NCBI RefSeq assembly: GCF_001045555.1
Contig: NZ_LFBU01000001.1
Span: 1,860,001 to 1,924,000 of the forward strand
Direction: 5' to 3'
DNA from: Marinobacter subterrani
GTDB taxonomy: Bacteria > Pseudomonadota > Gammaproteobacteria > Pseudomonadales > Oleiphilaceae
DNA: 64,000 bases
Shown one piece after another: positions 44,863 to 51,679 of the stretch (positions are counted from its first letter, which is position 1; every line of letters begins with the position of its first letter). Made by a program: the position numbers and the translations under genes. The notes beneath the pieces were generated by a model. The model was not told the origin of the DNA. It saw nothing but the letters and a program-made list of their open reading frames with translations, and ran no database searches.

Positions 44863-46939
44863 CAAACTCGCAATCGGAAACGACAGACGCTCCCTGGTTG
44901 GCTGATTCCTTCAGCAATGTTGAGTGATCTGACAAAACCTGTGGAGCACTCATCCCTGTGTAACGTTGGTTGGTTGTCCCAAGTCGAGTGGAATCCGAGC
45001 GCTCCTTATTGGCAGCAATCCCCGCAGGTAGCTCCGGGAGTTTATCTGCCATCCCACTACCACTACCCGGCCCACCCCCGGAATTCATCCGTACCGAAGG
45101 CCCCGATACCGTCACGCCACTGGGATCCACCTTCACAAAGCTGCCCCCAGCTTTAAGCGTCACTTCCGCACCGGCTTCAATAACGATCTTCATACCCGCC
45201 TTGTGATGAATCTCGCTGCCAGCTTCGATGAGCTGGTTTTTTCCCTGTTTGCTGTGGCGACTGCCGTTAACGGTGAGGCTGCAATCGCCGCCCACCGATT
45301 CCCGCTTTTCTCCATCAACGGTGCAGTGGTCATTACCTTTGATATGGCCGAACCGGTTGTTCTCGACAGTGAGGTGGCTATCGTTTTTGATGACCTCGGT
45401 GCGATTGTGTTCGGTGAGCAGGTCCAGATCCTTCTGGGCATGCACGTAGATCTGTTCCTGATCCGCTTCGTCCTCAAACCGAAGCTCGTTGCTGCCCTCG
45501 CCCTTGTGGGTTTTGGTTTTCAGGGTGGTGCGGGTCTTGTGTTCCGGCAGCGCATAGGGCGGCTTGTTGGTGATGTGATGGGTGCGGCCGGTGATGATGG
45601 GTTGGTCCGGGTCGCCGTCAAGAAATGAGACAATCACCTCATGGCCGATTCTTGGCAGTGCCATGAAACCATACTGGCCACCGGCCCAGCCCTGGCTGAC
45701 TCTGAGCCAGGCGCTGCTGTGTTCGTCGTTCTTGCTGTATCTGTCCCAGGGGAAGCGGACTTTCACCCGGCCGTGTTGGTCGCAGTGAATCTCTTCGCCT
45801 TCAGGCCCCGTGACAATGGCAATCTGCGGGCCGTCCATCAGGGGGCGATGCGGAGTCTGCGGGCGCCAGGTGCGGTCGGCGGGGATGGCCGTGAAACGAT
45901 TGTGATAGGTGGTGGGTTCGCTGCCACCCTCCTCTTCCAGGGCCTGGGGCTGGGTCCCGGTGTGGGTAACTGCGGTCAGCAGCCATTCCCGGTTCAGGGC
46001 GTCGCTGTCGTGCTCCGTCAGTTCAATCTTGGCGCCGGCGCTGAAGTCCGGGCGGTTACTCTCACCGGAGGCGGTGCTGGCGTCGTTGCGCAGGGCCTGA
46101 AGCCGGGCTTCGGTAAAAGGCTGACCACTGGCGTCGGCCTTGAAGCGGCCGGGGTAGTCGTAGTGCTGGTAGTCTTCCCGATGGGTCAATCCTCCGGCCG
46201 CTTGTTCGTGCAGCAGGGCGTAGGCGGGATTCTGGAAGGTGTAATCCTTCATGGCCACGGAGGCGACTCGTACCCGCTCTTCATAGCGGAAGCGATAGAT
46301 GGCCGGTTGCTGGCTGCTGCCGCCAGCACGGGCGTTGTATTGGGCCGACTCAAGCACCGGCGCATCGCCGTGGTGATCGGCGATGACCAGCGCTGGCTGG
46401 GTCTCACCATCCACACTGCCGTGTTCGTAGCGGTAGTGCCAGCCTTCCTCGGCGGCCAGGCGTTCGAGAAAGGCCAGGTCGCTTTCCCGGTGCTGGACGC
46501 AGTATTCCCGCTGTTCCGGGGGACGCTTGAGATCAAACACCGAATCGATGATACCGCGCTCTTCCAGCAACGTGCGCACGATGGTGTCAGTGCTCTGGGT
46601 CTGGAAAATGCGGCTGCTGTGCATCAGGCCCAGGCGCCAGAGTGGTGGCTGGATGACCAGTTCATAGCGGGTGCGCCGGTGGCCGGAGTCGCCCCGGGCA
46701 AATTCGTTGACCACGCCGGTAAAGCGCCTAAGGGGTGCACCGTCCTGCCAGACAACGAGATCCACCGGTTGTTCAAGAATCTCCGGTGCCTGGATCGACG
46801 GGTCGGTACTGGCCAGCTCAAGGTGGCCGTGGAACACCCCGGAGAGGCGCTCGGTCAGTGTGAAGCCGACCACAGAGAGTAAATCAGAGGGGAGTTCGCC
46901 AACACGGGCGGTAAACTGCAATCCGCTTGCCTGGGGCAT
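44825..46939 (-). CDS. vgrG: Type VI secretion spike protein VgrG
   Basis: This 704-aa protein has the gp27-like N-terminal half (about 1-370, with RESDLAFLERLAAEEGWHYRYEHG near 152, ends RESDLAF and WHYRYEHG). The gp5 OB-fold follows (VTGPEGEEIHCDQHGRVKVRFPWD near 377, ends VTGPEGEE and VKVRFPWD). Next comes the conserved WLRVSQGWAGGQYG then GHEVIVSFLDGDPDQP, and a repetitive beta-helix needle (about 500-640). A short extension of 60 residues lacks any enzymatic domain, so toxicity should reside in the downstream cargo. No other tss genes are in the window, so the secretion machine must be encoded elsewhere. Confidence 0.94.
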   Translation of the reverse strand: MPQASGLQFTARVGELPSDLLSVVGFTLTERLSGVFHGHLELASTDPSIQAPEILEQPVDLVVWQDGAPLRRFTGVVNEFARGDSGHRRTRYELVIQPPLWRLGLMHSSRIFQTQSTDTIVRTLLEERGIIDSVFDLKRPPEQREYCVQHRESDLAFLERLAAEEGWHYRYEHGSVDGETQPALVIADHHGDAPVLESAQYNARAGGSSQQPAIYRFRYEERVRVASVAMKDYTFQNPAYALLHEQAAGGLTHREDYQHYDYPGRFKADASGQPFTEARLQALRNDASTASGESNRPDFSAGAKIELTEHDSDALNREWLLTAVTHTGTQPQALEEEGGSEPTTYHNRFTAIPADRTWRPQTPHRPLMDGPQIAIVTGPEGEEIHCDQHGRVKVRFPWDRYSKNDEHSSAWLRVSQGWAGGQYGFMALPRIGHEVIVSFLDGDPDQPIITGRTHHITNKPPYALPEHKTRTTLKTKTHKGEGSNELRFEDEADQEQIYVHAQKDLDLLTEHNRTEVIKNDSHLTVENNRFGHIKGNDHCTVDGEKRESVGGDCSLTVNGSRHSKQGKNQLIEAGSEIHHKAGMKIVIEAGAEVTLKAGGSFVKVDPSGVTVSGPSVRMNSGGGPGSGSGMADKLPELPAGIAANKERSDSTRLGTTNQRYTGMSAPQVLSDHSTLLKESANQGASVVSDCEFDENGRCKLHQHA

Positions 46940-47038
46940 ATCTTCGGTCCCTGAAGATGAATATGACTTTCCGGCTCATCCTGAGCCAGTCGCGATTATA
47001 ACCACCTACCCTGGCAATGTAACCCCCAGGGCGAGGTC

Positions 47039-47067
47039 GGGGTCAGATGAAATCTTCATCTGACCCC
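47039..47067. repeat. GGGGTCAG-type hairpin repeat, copy 1
   Basis: GGGGTCAGATGAA (47039-47051) pairs with TTCATCTGACCCC (47055-47067). A perfect 13-bp stem. It lies between the vgrG start and the stop of the YqjE-like gene. Confidence 0.9.
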
Positions 47068-47071
47068 ATCT

Positions 47072-47551
47072 TCAAGTCTTCACGTTAACGTCACCACCCT
47101 CAGCCTCAGAAGAACCGCTCTCAGCCTCCTTCATCAGCACCATCCCACCCTGCAGCAGCAGCGACCGAAGGCGAGGATCGCTCTGTTCAACCACGCCAAG
47201 GGCAAACGCGGTCATCGCCGATTCAAGTGGATTTTCGCGAATAAGTTTCCGTAACTGACTCACCGGCGAGGCACCTTCCTTCCCAGAGTGATCGGAGCGC
47301 TTGGACGCAGCACGCCCCGGGCGAATCAGTAGCCAGAAAATACCAACAACGAGCACCAGGCAGACAGCGCCCGTCACCGCCAGTGCGGCGGGTTCACCCC
47401 ACACGGGAATCAGCGCCAGAGTCAGGGCGCGCAGCAACAGGTAAAACCCCGCCAATACGAGTGCTGTCAGCAAAGCCACGGCCAGCAAAATTCCGACAAT
47501 GGCCGCCACGCCCCTGCGCAACAGGCTCTGGATACGTGCGGAATCCGGCAT
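47072..47551 (-). CDS. Phage-holin-like/YqjE-like membrane protein
   Basis: This 159-aa protein has two adjacent membrane segments (about 15-45 and 53-78) and a charged cytoplasmic tail with ENPLESAMTAFALGVVE near 112. Together with the DUF883 gene 2 bases upstream it resembles the yqjD-yqjE pair of Enterobacteria (inner-membrane, stress-linked). I therefore place it in the YqjE/holin_3_6 group with moderate confidence. Confidence 0.7.
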   Translation of the reverse strand: MPDSARIQSLLRRGVAAIVGILLAVALLTALVLAGFYLLLRALTLALIPVWGEPAALAVTGAVCLVLVVGIFWLLIRPGRAASKRSDHSGKEGASPVSQLRKLIRENPLESAMTAFALGVVEQSDPRLRSLLLQGGMVLMKEAESGSSEAEGGDVNVKT

Positions 47552-47553
47552 GG

Positions 47554-47877
47554 TTAGCGGTCTAGCAGCTTACCGACCAGCAAACCCGCCAGGAACATGA
47601 TGATAATACTGAGGAATGGGCGCTCTTCAATTTTATGCTCAACGTCGTGCACCGCCTTCTCGCCCGCGTTACGCGCAGAATTCAGCGCTTCATCGCCAGT
47701 CTGGCGGACACGGTCGAATGCTTCCCGGCTTTCCCGCCGGATCTCATCCCGCAGGCTGCTGATATTGCCCTTCTGATTGTCGGCAACCGATTTACTGAGC
47801 CGGGCAAGGTCTTCTCTGAGCATGCGCAGATCGTCTCTTACCTGATCGTATTCGGATTGAGCGGGCTTGGCTTCCAT
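47554..47877 (-). CDS. ElaB/YqjD family (DUF883) membrane-anchored protein
   Basis: This 107-aa protein has a long amphipathic helix of charged residues (about 5-85) and ends with a single membrane segment, PFLSIIIMFLAGLLVGKLLDR, where the last residues keep the family's GxLxGxLLxR pattern. YqjD and ElaB of E. coli anchor ribosomes to the membrane in stationary phase. It is the first gene of the pair. Confidence 0.85.
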   Translation of the reverse strand: MEAKPAQSEYDQVRDDLRMLREDLARLSKSVADNQKGNISSLRDEIRRESREAFDRVRQTGDEALNSARNAGEKAVHDVEHKIEERPFLSIIIMFLAGLLVGKLLDR

Positions 47878-47914
47878 AATCTGTCTCCTTTTTGGATTTG
47901 GTAACCGGGTTTGC

Positions 47915-48070
47915 TCAGTATTCAGGGTAGCTTGGGAATGGCGCTTCGTCCATGACGCCAGGATTGCCGCTGGAGCTGCCGGCCCAGACGGCTTTCCTGC
48001 CGGGCTTTGACCACTCCGGTGGCAGGCAGATTTCAGCTGGCTTATGAAAGTCAGGCTGGTGCCTGTCCAT
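47915..48070 (-). CDS. Possible 51-aa small protein
   Basis: A 52-codon frame begins at the ATG at 48070 inside a 19-base repeat (MDRHQPDF) and ends with a TGA at 47915. Composition is protein-like (several Pro, Trp, Tyr and charged residues) but no family is recognised. No good ribosome site is visible. It may equally be chance or a gene fragment. Confidence 0.25.
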   Translation of the reverse strand: MDRHQPDFHKPAEICLPPEWSKPGRKAVWAGSSSGNPGVMDEAPFPSYPEY

Positions 48071-48074
48071 GATC
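48056..48074. repeat. 19-bp dispersed repeat CTRGWGCCTGTCCATGATC, copy A
   Basis: CTGGTGCCTGTCCATGATC. It lies 70 bases before hepT and is one of four copies within 2.8 kb that lie at toxin-antitoxin module boundaries. Confidence 0.75.
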
Positions 48075-48144
48075 ATCAGCCGAATCTGCTCCGGTCCTGC
48101 TTGGCATGATAAGCTTGAGCGGATGGATTATCAGAGGAAAGAAC

Positions 48145-48573
48145 ATGCCAGATCCGGATATTCGTTGGCTCCAGCGCCTCAGTAACTTCAATAAAGCATT
48201 CAACCAGCTGGACTCCGCAGTGCAGTTGTGCCAAACACGGGAGTTGTCCGATCTGGAGAAGCAAGGGCTGATTCAGGCGTTTGAATATACCTACGAACTG
48301 GCCTGGAACGTTATTCGGGATTATTTCCGGTGGCAAGGCAACACTGGAATCACCGGCTCCCGGGACGCGATACGCGAGGCTTTCGCCAACGGCCTGGTTG
48401 AGGACGGTGATGACTGGATGCGAATGCTGCAAGACCGGAACCGCACGTCGCACACCTATAACGAAGATACCGCCCGCGCCATACTGAATAACATACTCGC
48501 GCAGCACCACAGCCTGTTCAAGAAACTACGAGCGCGCATGGACGATGAGGTAAAGAAACATGGCCTTGCCTGA
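48145..48573 (+). CDS. hepT: HEPN-domain toxin HepT
   Basis: This 142-aa HEPN protein has the ribonuclease-type motif R-x4-H-x-Y, here R98, H103 and Y105 in DRNRTSHTY. Proteins of the HI0074/HepT class form type VII toxin-antitoxin pairs, in which MntA inactivates HepT by adenylylating a Tyr near this motif. The ATG at 48145 has AGAGGAAAG upstream. It overlaps mntA by 14 bases. Confidence 0.9.
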   Translation: MPDPDIRWLQRLSNFNKAFNQLDSAVQLCQTRELSDLEKQGLIQAFEYTYELAWNVIRDYFRWQGNTGITGSRDAIREAFANGLVEDGDDWMRMLQDRNRTSHTYNEDTARAILNNILAQHHSLFKKLRARMDDEVKKHGLA

Positions 48574-48910
48574 CCAAGCCGAGCCTGCAGACAAGTTCGG
48601 ACTACCGAGCCATGTGATGACGGAGCTGAAATCCCTCTTCGCCAGGCACCCTGCCATAGAAGAGGTCACCCTGTACGGCTCCCGAGCCAAAGGCAACTAT
48701 CGATACAACTCCGATATTGACCTAATGCTGACCGCACCCGGACTTTCGTGGCCAGAGTTCAATGAAATCGAGCTGGAAATTGATGACCTGTTACTGCCCT
48801 GGAAGGTGGACCTGGCACTGAAACACCAGGTTGATAACCCCGAACTGCTCGAGCACGTTAGAAGAGTCGGCATTCAGGTGGTAAACGCGAAGCCCTGCTG
48901 GGCGCGCTAG
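48560..48910 (+). CDS. mntA: Minimal nucleotidyltransferase antitoxin MntA
   Basis: The 116-aa protein has the nucleotidyltransferase motif G-S-x10-D-x-D, here G40, S41, D52 and D54 in YGSRAKGNYRYNSDIDLML, and a third acid, D78, in WKVDLALK. It should transfer AMP to HepT and neutralise it. The last 10 residues, reading VVNAKPCWAR, differ from the usual end of the family, which suggests a small rearrangement at the 3' end. Confidence 0.9.
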   Translation: MALPDQAEPADKFGLPSHVMTELKSLFARHPAIEEVTLYGSRAKGNYRYNSDIDLMLTAPGLSWPEFNEIELEIDDLLLPWKVDLALKHQVDNPELLEHVRRVGIQVVNAKPCWAR

Positions 48911-48966
48911 TTGAGCGCCAGATCGCCGGTGAAGGAGATCCCCTGAAGTTCTGGGCGAGCAGGCTT

Positions 48967-48996
48967 GGGGTCAGAAGAACGCCTTCTTCTGACCCC
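48967..48996. repeat. GGGGTCAG-type hairpin repeat, copy 2 (variant)
   Basis: GGGGTCAGAAGAA (48967-48979) pairs with TTCTTCTGACCCC (48984-48996). The arm has A instead of T at position 10 and the matching change on the other arm, so base pairing is preserved. It sits 4 bases after the ccdB stop. Confidence 0.88.
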
Positions 48997-49000
48997 ATTT

Positions 49001-49300
49001 TCAAAAGCCCAGAAACAGCATGTCCAACGCCGAGGAAATTTCATCTTGCTGCTCAGCAAGGCTTCCAGCTCCAAACCGCAATTCGCCTTCAGGCACAGCC
49101 GCCATATACTGAGTGGCCATTACTAATTCCTGGCCCTCGACGGTAAATACAGGATTCAGCCCCTGGGCAGGGAACGGCGCCGAGGACTTGGGCAGCAGTG
49201 GCACGACAACTCGAGTGTTCAAGCCACTTAGAAGATCTGACTGAACGTCCAGCAGATACCCAGCCCCATCATTATTTTCAAAGATATCGAAACGAGCCAT
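49001..49300 (-). CDS. ccdB: CcdB-like gyrase-targeting toxin
   Basis: This 99-aa protein is a chromosomal CcdB homologue with YLLDVQSDLLSGLNTRVVVPL near residue 16 (ends YLLDVQSD and TRVVVPL). Plasmid F CcdB ends in Trp-Gly-Ile, which stacks in gyrase A; here the tail is Leu-Gly-Phe. Gyrase poisoning may therefore be altered. The ATG overlaps the ccdA stop (TGATG), typical of antitoxin-first coupling. Confidence 0.9.
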   Translation of the reverse strand: MARFDIFENNDGAGYLLDVQSDLLSGLNTRVVVPLLPKSSAPFPAQGLNPVFTVEGQELVMATQYMAAVPEGELRFGAGSLAEQQDEISSALDMLFLGF

Positions 49301-49545
49301 CAGAACTGACGGTGCCGTTCGAGAGGCAGACCGTTAGCTTCAACATATGCGTTCGAGCTCGCGAGCGCCCTGGCATTATCTTTCAACCACTTCCTCTGCT
49401 TATGAAGCTTCACGGCCTCCGCGATCCCTGCCTCTGCTGACCGCGATACATTGATTCCCAACATTTTTGCCTCTTTGAGAAGGGCACTATCAAGCGACAG
49501 GTTCGTTGGCTTTCGTATGGATTTGGTAGTTTCAGCAGCTTGCAT
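49300..49545 (-). CDS. ccdA: CcdA-like antitoxin
   Basis: The 81-aa antitoxin has a ribbon-helix-helix N-terminus (TNLSLDSALLKEAKMLGINVSRSAE near residue 14, ends TNLSLDS and INVSRSAE) for DNA binding and dimerisation, and a C-terminal tail (NARALASSNAYVEANGLPLE) that would wrap CcdB. Upstream lie a canonical-looking promoter and a palindromic operator. Confidence 0.9.
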   Translation of the reverse strand: MQAAETTKSIRKPTNLSLDSALLKEAKMLGINVSRSAEAGIAEAVKLHKQRKWLKDNARALASSNAYVEANGLPLERHRQF

Positions 49546-49575
49546 GGCTCAGTCCTCACGCGAAATGGCACACCA

Positions 49576-49604
49576 ATTATATGCGCATATTGTTTGCGCA
49601 TCAA
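49576..49604 (-). promoter_or_regulatory. ccdAB promoter with overlapping palindromic operator
   Basis: On the minus strand TTGATG (49599-49604) and TATAAT (49576-49581) are separated by 17 bases. The perfect palindrome ATATGCGCATAT (49579-49590) and a further TGCGCA (49595-49600) overlap the spacer and both boxes. They are well placed for autorepression by CcdA-CcdB. The -10 lies about 31 bases before the ccdA ATG. Confidence 0.75.
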
Positions 49605-49669
49605 AACTGCACAATAAAGGCCTTGGTGCTGGCGTTAGAGGATAATACTAGTGCCGGACGCAAGGCTGT

Positions 49670-49683
49670 GCCTGTCCATTATC
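49670..49683. repeat. 19-bp dispersed repeat, copy B (diverged)
   Basis: GCCTGTCCATTATC keeps 13 of the 14 core bases. It lies between the ccdA promoter and the 3' end of the XRE antitoxin gene. Next to it is a short direct repeat CTGCCTGTAGCC/CTGCCTGTGGCC. Confidence 0.6.
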
Positions 49684-49719
49684 TATACTGCCTGTAGCCA
49701 CTGCCTGTGGCCCAAACGC

Positions 49720-50022
49720 TCAAAGCGGAATGGCGTGATGAGTCCCGTCAGGAAGCTCAATATCCAAACGGACTTTCGCACCCGCACTCTCGACGTATCG
49801 TTTAATGGATGACAGCTTCAAGTCTCTACCGGCCTTTTCCATATTCGCGATCGTAGGCTGGGTTACACCCATGGCTTCCGCCATATCTTTCTGGGTTTTC
49901 TGCAACAAAGCACGCACTTCACTGAGTCGAATCTCCAAAAGAATGCGATCTGCTTTGATCTGCGCTCGTCTGACAACGTCTGGATTTTCATTAGCCAGCA
50001 GTGCGTCCAAAGAATTCGCCAT
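49720..50022 (-). CDS. XRE-family antitoxin, HigA-like
   Basis: This 100-aa protein has a helix-turn-helix of the XRE type (residues 38-95, LLQKTQKDMAEAMGVTQPTIANMEK) and the C-terminal tail ESAGAKVRLDIELPDG common in antitoxins of RelE/HigB-like toxins. The usual partner toxin gene would lie directly upstream. There, only a 3' fragment remains, so this appears to be an orphan antitoxin. Confidence 0.85.
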   Translation of the reverse strand: MANSLDALLANENPDVVRRAQIKADRILLEIRLSEVRALLQKTQKDMAEAMGVTQPTIANMEKAGRDLKLSSIKRYVESAGAKVRLDIELPDGTHHAIPL

Positions 50023-50023
50023 C

Positions 50024-50168
50024 TCAATTGCCTCCCTTGAGCTCTTCCAAATGGGCGGTGAATTCTCGATCTGCCACTGGAATCATCTCATCGTAAAACC
50101 GGATCAGCCGGAGTGACAAACGCGGCGCTATTGATGAGAAGGCGCTGCCAATTCTTGGCCAGGCTAGT
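50024..50168 (-). pseudogene. 3' fragment of an unidentified gene, cut at a repeat
   Basis: From the repeat at 50164-50182 the minus-strand frame runs on to a TGA, 2 bases before the XRE gene, encoding APRLSLRLIRFYDE, MIPVADREFTAHLEELKG and GN. It looks like the C-terminus of a real protein but has no start. Its position before an XRE antitoxin suggests a lost toxin. The upstream extension of this frame to 50305 is antisense to brnA and is not coding. Family not recognised. Confidence 0.5.
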
Positions 50169-50182
50169 GCCTGTCCATGATC
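50164..50182. repeat. 19-bp dispersed repeat, copy C
   Basis: CTAGTGCCTGTCCATGATC. It marks the exact point where the fragment upstream of the XRE antitoxin gene is cut, and lies 17 bases after the brnA stop. Confidence 0.75.
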
Positions 50183-50198
50183 CAATGATCCATGTCCA

Positions 50199-50504
50199 CT
50201 ACCCCAACCTTTCGACATCCGACTGGCTGTGGGTTTTAAGGTATTCCTGCAATGCCTTATCCATACGGGTTTGCCACCCGCTGCCAGTAGCCCGGAACTT
50301 TTCAACGACTTCCGGTGAAAGCCGGATGGTTATCCGCTCCTTAGTGACCTCAGCTTTTGGCCGCCCCAAAGGCCGAAGCTGCTGAAACTCCTGGTCTGTG
50401 AGCTCCCTGGTATCTGGGTCTCTCGCAATGCCGGCATTAATATCAGACTCTTCCTGATCCGACGGCAGCTCAAACACCCGCCCTGATTTAGATTTTGTCT
50501 GCAT
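50199..50504 (-). CDS. brnA: BrnA-like antitoxin
   Basis: The 101-aa protein has a C-terminal ribbon-helix-helix domain with ERITIRLSPEVVEKFRATG near residue 57 and WQTRMDKALQEYLKTH near 77, typical of BrnA. In the type II BrnT-BrnA system it neutralises the BrnT ribonuclease and represses the operon. The upstream brnT here is reduced to a remnant of 33 codons, so brnA is an orphan antitoxin. Confidence 0.87.
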   Translation of the reverse strand: MQTKSKSGRVFELPSDQEESDINAGIARDPDTRELTDQEFQQLRPLGRPKAEVTKERITIRLSPEVVEKFRATGSGWQTRMDKALQEYLKTHSQSDVERLG

Positions 50505-50510
50505 ATAGCC

Positions 50511-50612
50511 TCACCTCAAACAGTCCCACTCGAGCATCGCAGCATCAGCCAAAGAAACACCCTGTTTCGTGGTGTTTATGGAATCCTTCCCTGGATCAAA
50601 TTCGATTTTCAT
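50511..50612 (-). pseudogene. Truncated BrnT toxin gene (33 codons)
   Basis: The ATG at 50612 starts MKIEFDPGKDSINTTKQGVS and then LADAAMLEWDCLR, which is the normal N-terminal third of BrnT. A TGA at 50511-50513 follows at once and the catalytic C-terminal two thirds are missing. The brnA ATG lies just downstream. A deletion that removed about 60 codons explains this. The operator and start remain, so expression of a peptide is possible. Confidence 0.75.
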
Positions 50613-50620
50613 AGCTCTTA

Positions 50621-50641
50621 TTGTACATACAAAAAGTACAA
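50621..50641 (-). promoter_or_regulatory. Operator and -10 region of the brnT remnant-brnA unit
   Basis: TTGTAC (50621-50626) and GTACAA (50636-50641) form an inverted repeat with a 9-base spacer, 9 bases before the remnant's ATG. On the minus strand TACAAT fits a -10 box overlapping it. It is a good candidate site for BrnA repression. Confidence 0.6.
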
Positions 50642-50731
50642 CAATAAACGGTATGGCGTTAAAGAACCGCTTCTTACACTTTTGGACATAACACTGAAAT
50701 GGACGCAGAGAGACCGAAAGCCAGAAACGAC

Positions 50732-50763
50732 AAAGGCCCGGAGGTCGAAGCCGCCGGGCCTTT
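50732..50763. terminator. Strong rho-independent terminator after pilA
   Basis: AAAGGCCCGG (50732-50741) pairs with CCGGGCCTTT (50754-50763) around a 12-base loop. T-runs follow on either strand. It lies 51 bases after the pilA stop on the minus strand and could also stop plus-strand transcription. Confidence 0.85.
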
Positions 50764-50778
50764 TGGGATCTGGTCAGA

Positions 50779-50797
50779 CTAGAGCCTGTCCATGATC
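50779..50797. repeat. 19-bp dispersed repeat, copy D
   Basis: CTAGAGCCTGTCCATGATC. It lies between the pilA stop and the terminator, at the boundary of the toxin-antitoxin island. Confidence 0.7.
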
Positions 50798-50813
50798 ACT
50801 CTTACGTGATGCT

Positions 50814-51257
50814 TTACTTACATCCGGTAGGCATCAGTTCCGAAATCGCAGCATTTGTGGGCGCACAAGTGAAGGCGTTATTAGCAGTGTCATATGTCAA
50901 GTCTACTGTCTCACTTTGGAGATCAGCGCTCACACCTGAAGCTGCAAAAGTCGCAGTGTAAACTGGTTTGGCTGGATCGGTCAGGTCAGATGCCATACTC
51001 GCAACGTACTCTCCTGACTGTGTTACATTTCCCAGATCTGCCAAAGCCGGAGCAGTACCCTCCGTCAGATAATATTCAACAATCGGTGTTTTCAATGCAC
51101 CCAGCAGAGAAACCGCTTCTGACGCTTGCGCACGAGCCGTATAATCTTGATAAGCCGGAATAGCTATCGCCGCCAAAATACCAATGATCGCAACAACGAT
51201 CATCAGTTCAATCAAGGTGAAACCCTTCTGAGCGTGATTAATTTGCATGTTTTTCAT
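50814..51257 (-). CDS. pilA: Type IV major pilin PilA
   Basis: The 147-aa prepilin starts [21 protein letters not shown], with cleavage after Gly12 and Glu at mature position 5. A hydrophobic N-terminal helix, a beta-rich globular head and a C-terminal disulfide loop (Cys in FTCAPTN near 132 and in PTGCK at the end) follow. The ATG at 51257 is the only start giving the right leader. It is divergent from pilB and has a sigma-54 promoter upstream. PilD in this window should process it. Confidence 0.94.
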   Translation of the reverse strand: MKNMQINHAQKGFTLIELMIVVAIIGILAAIAIPAYQDYTARAQASEAVSLLGALKTPIVEYYLTEGTAPALADLGNVTQSGEYVASMASDLTDPAKPVYTATFAASGVSADLQSETVDLTYDTANNAFTCAPTNAAISELMPTGCK

Positions 51258-51352
51258 TATTCGACCTCTGTGTTTGTCGTTGATCAACTCTCTTTGGCCC
51301 GGGCCCGGTGGAGTCGCGCCCCGTGACCGGTGATTTGAGCCTGCAGGAGCTA

Positions 51353-51390
51353 ATGCACTGGGTATGCCAATGTTGATTATTCGCAACATT
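51353..51390 (-). promoter_or_regulatory. Sigma-54 promoter of pilA with adjoining inverted repeat
   Basis: On the minus strand TGGCATACCCAGTGCAT (51353-51369) has GG and GC 10 bases apart, as sigma-54 -24/-12 elements require. It lies about 96 bases before the pilA start. AATGTTG (51369-51375) and CAACATT (51384-51390) form a perfect 7-bp inverted repeat abutting the -24 box. The activator is probably PilR, encoded elsewhere; this is inference from pilA of Pseudomonas. Confidence 0.78.
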
Positions 51391-51546
51391 CCGATATTTT
51401 CTGGATTGAATTCAGGGCCCTGCAGCACTTTGGGACGCAGTTCACAGTGCGGAAATTGACTGACTCAGCTGCCCGGTGGCGTCAGTGGGTGACAAATTTG
51501 GTCACCATTTGTGGGTTGGAGGCGAGCTTGGTGAAAGGCTGAAGGC

Positions 51547-51576
51547 GGGGTCAGATGAAAGCTTTCATCTGACCCC
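51547..51576. repeat. GGGGTCAG-type hairpin repeat, copy 3
   Basis: A perfect 30-base palindrome with arm GGGGTCAGATGAAAG. It lies between the divergent pilA and pilB genes, 104 bases before pilB. Confidence 0.92.
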
Positions 51577-51679
51577 TATGACCCCTGATGGCTTTCCAAA
51601 GCTGCGCCAGCCATCTAAACTCACTGCAATTGACAAAACTCCCGATTCAGTTACTTAGGCTGCGTTCTTTACTCAATTT

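Noticed and set aside
50024..50305. A complete 93-codon gene at this frame
   Set aside because: The 5' half is antisense to brnA and contains the 19-bp repeat. Only the part downstream of the repeat resembles protein.
50613..50731. A tRNA gene before the terminator at 50732
   Set aside because: There is no TTCGA-type T-loop or cloverleaf in this segment, and the hairpin is well placed for pilA.
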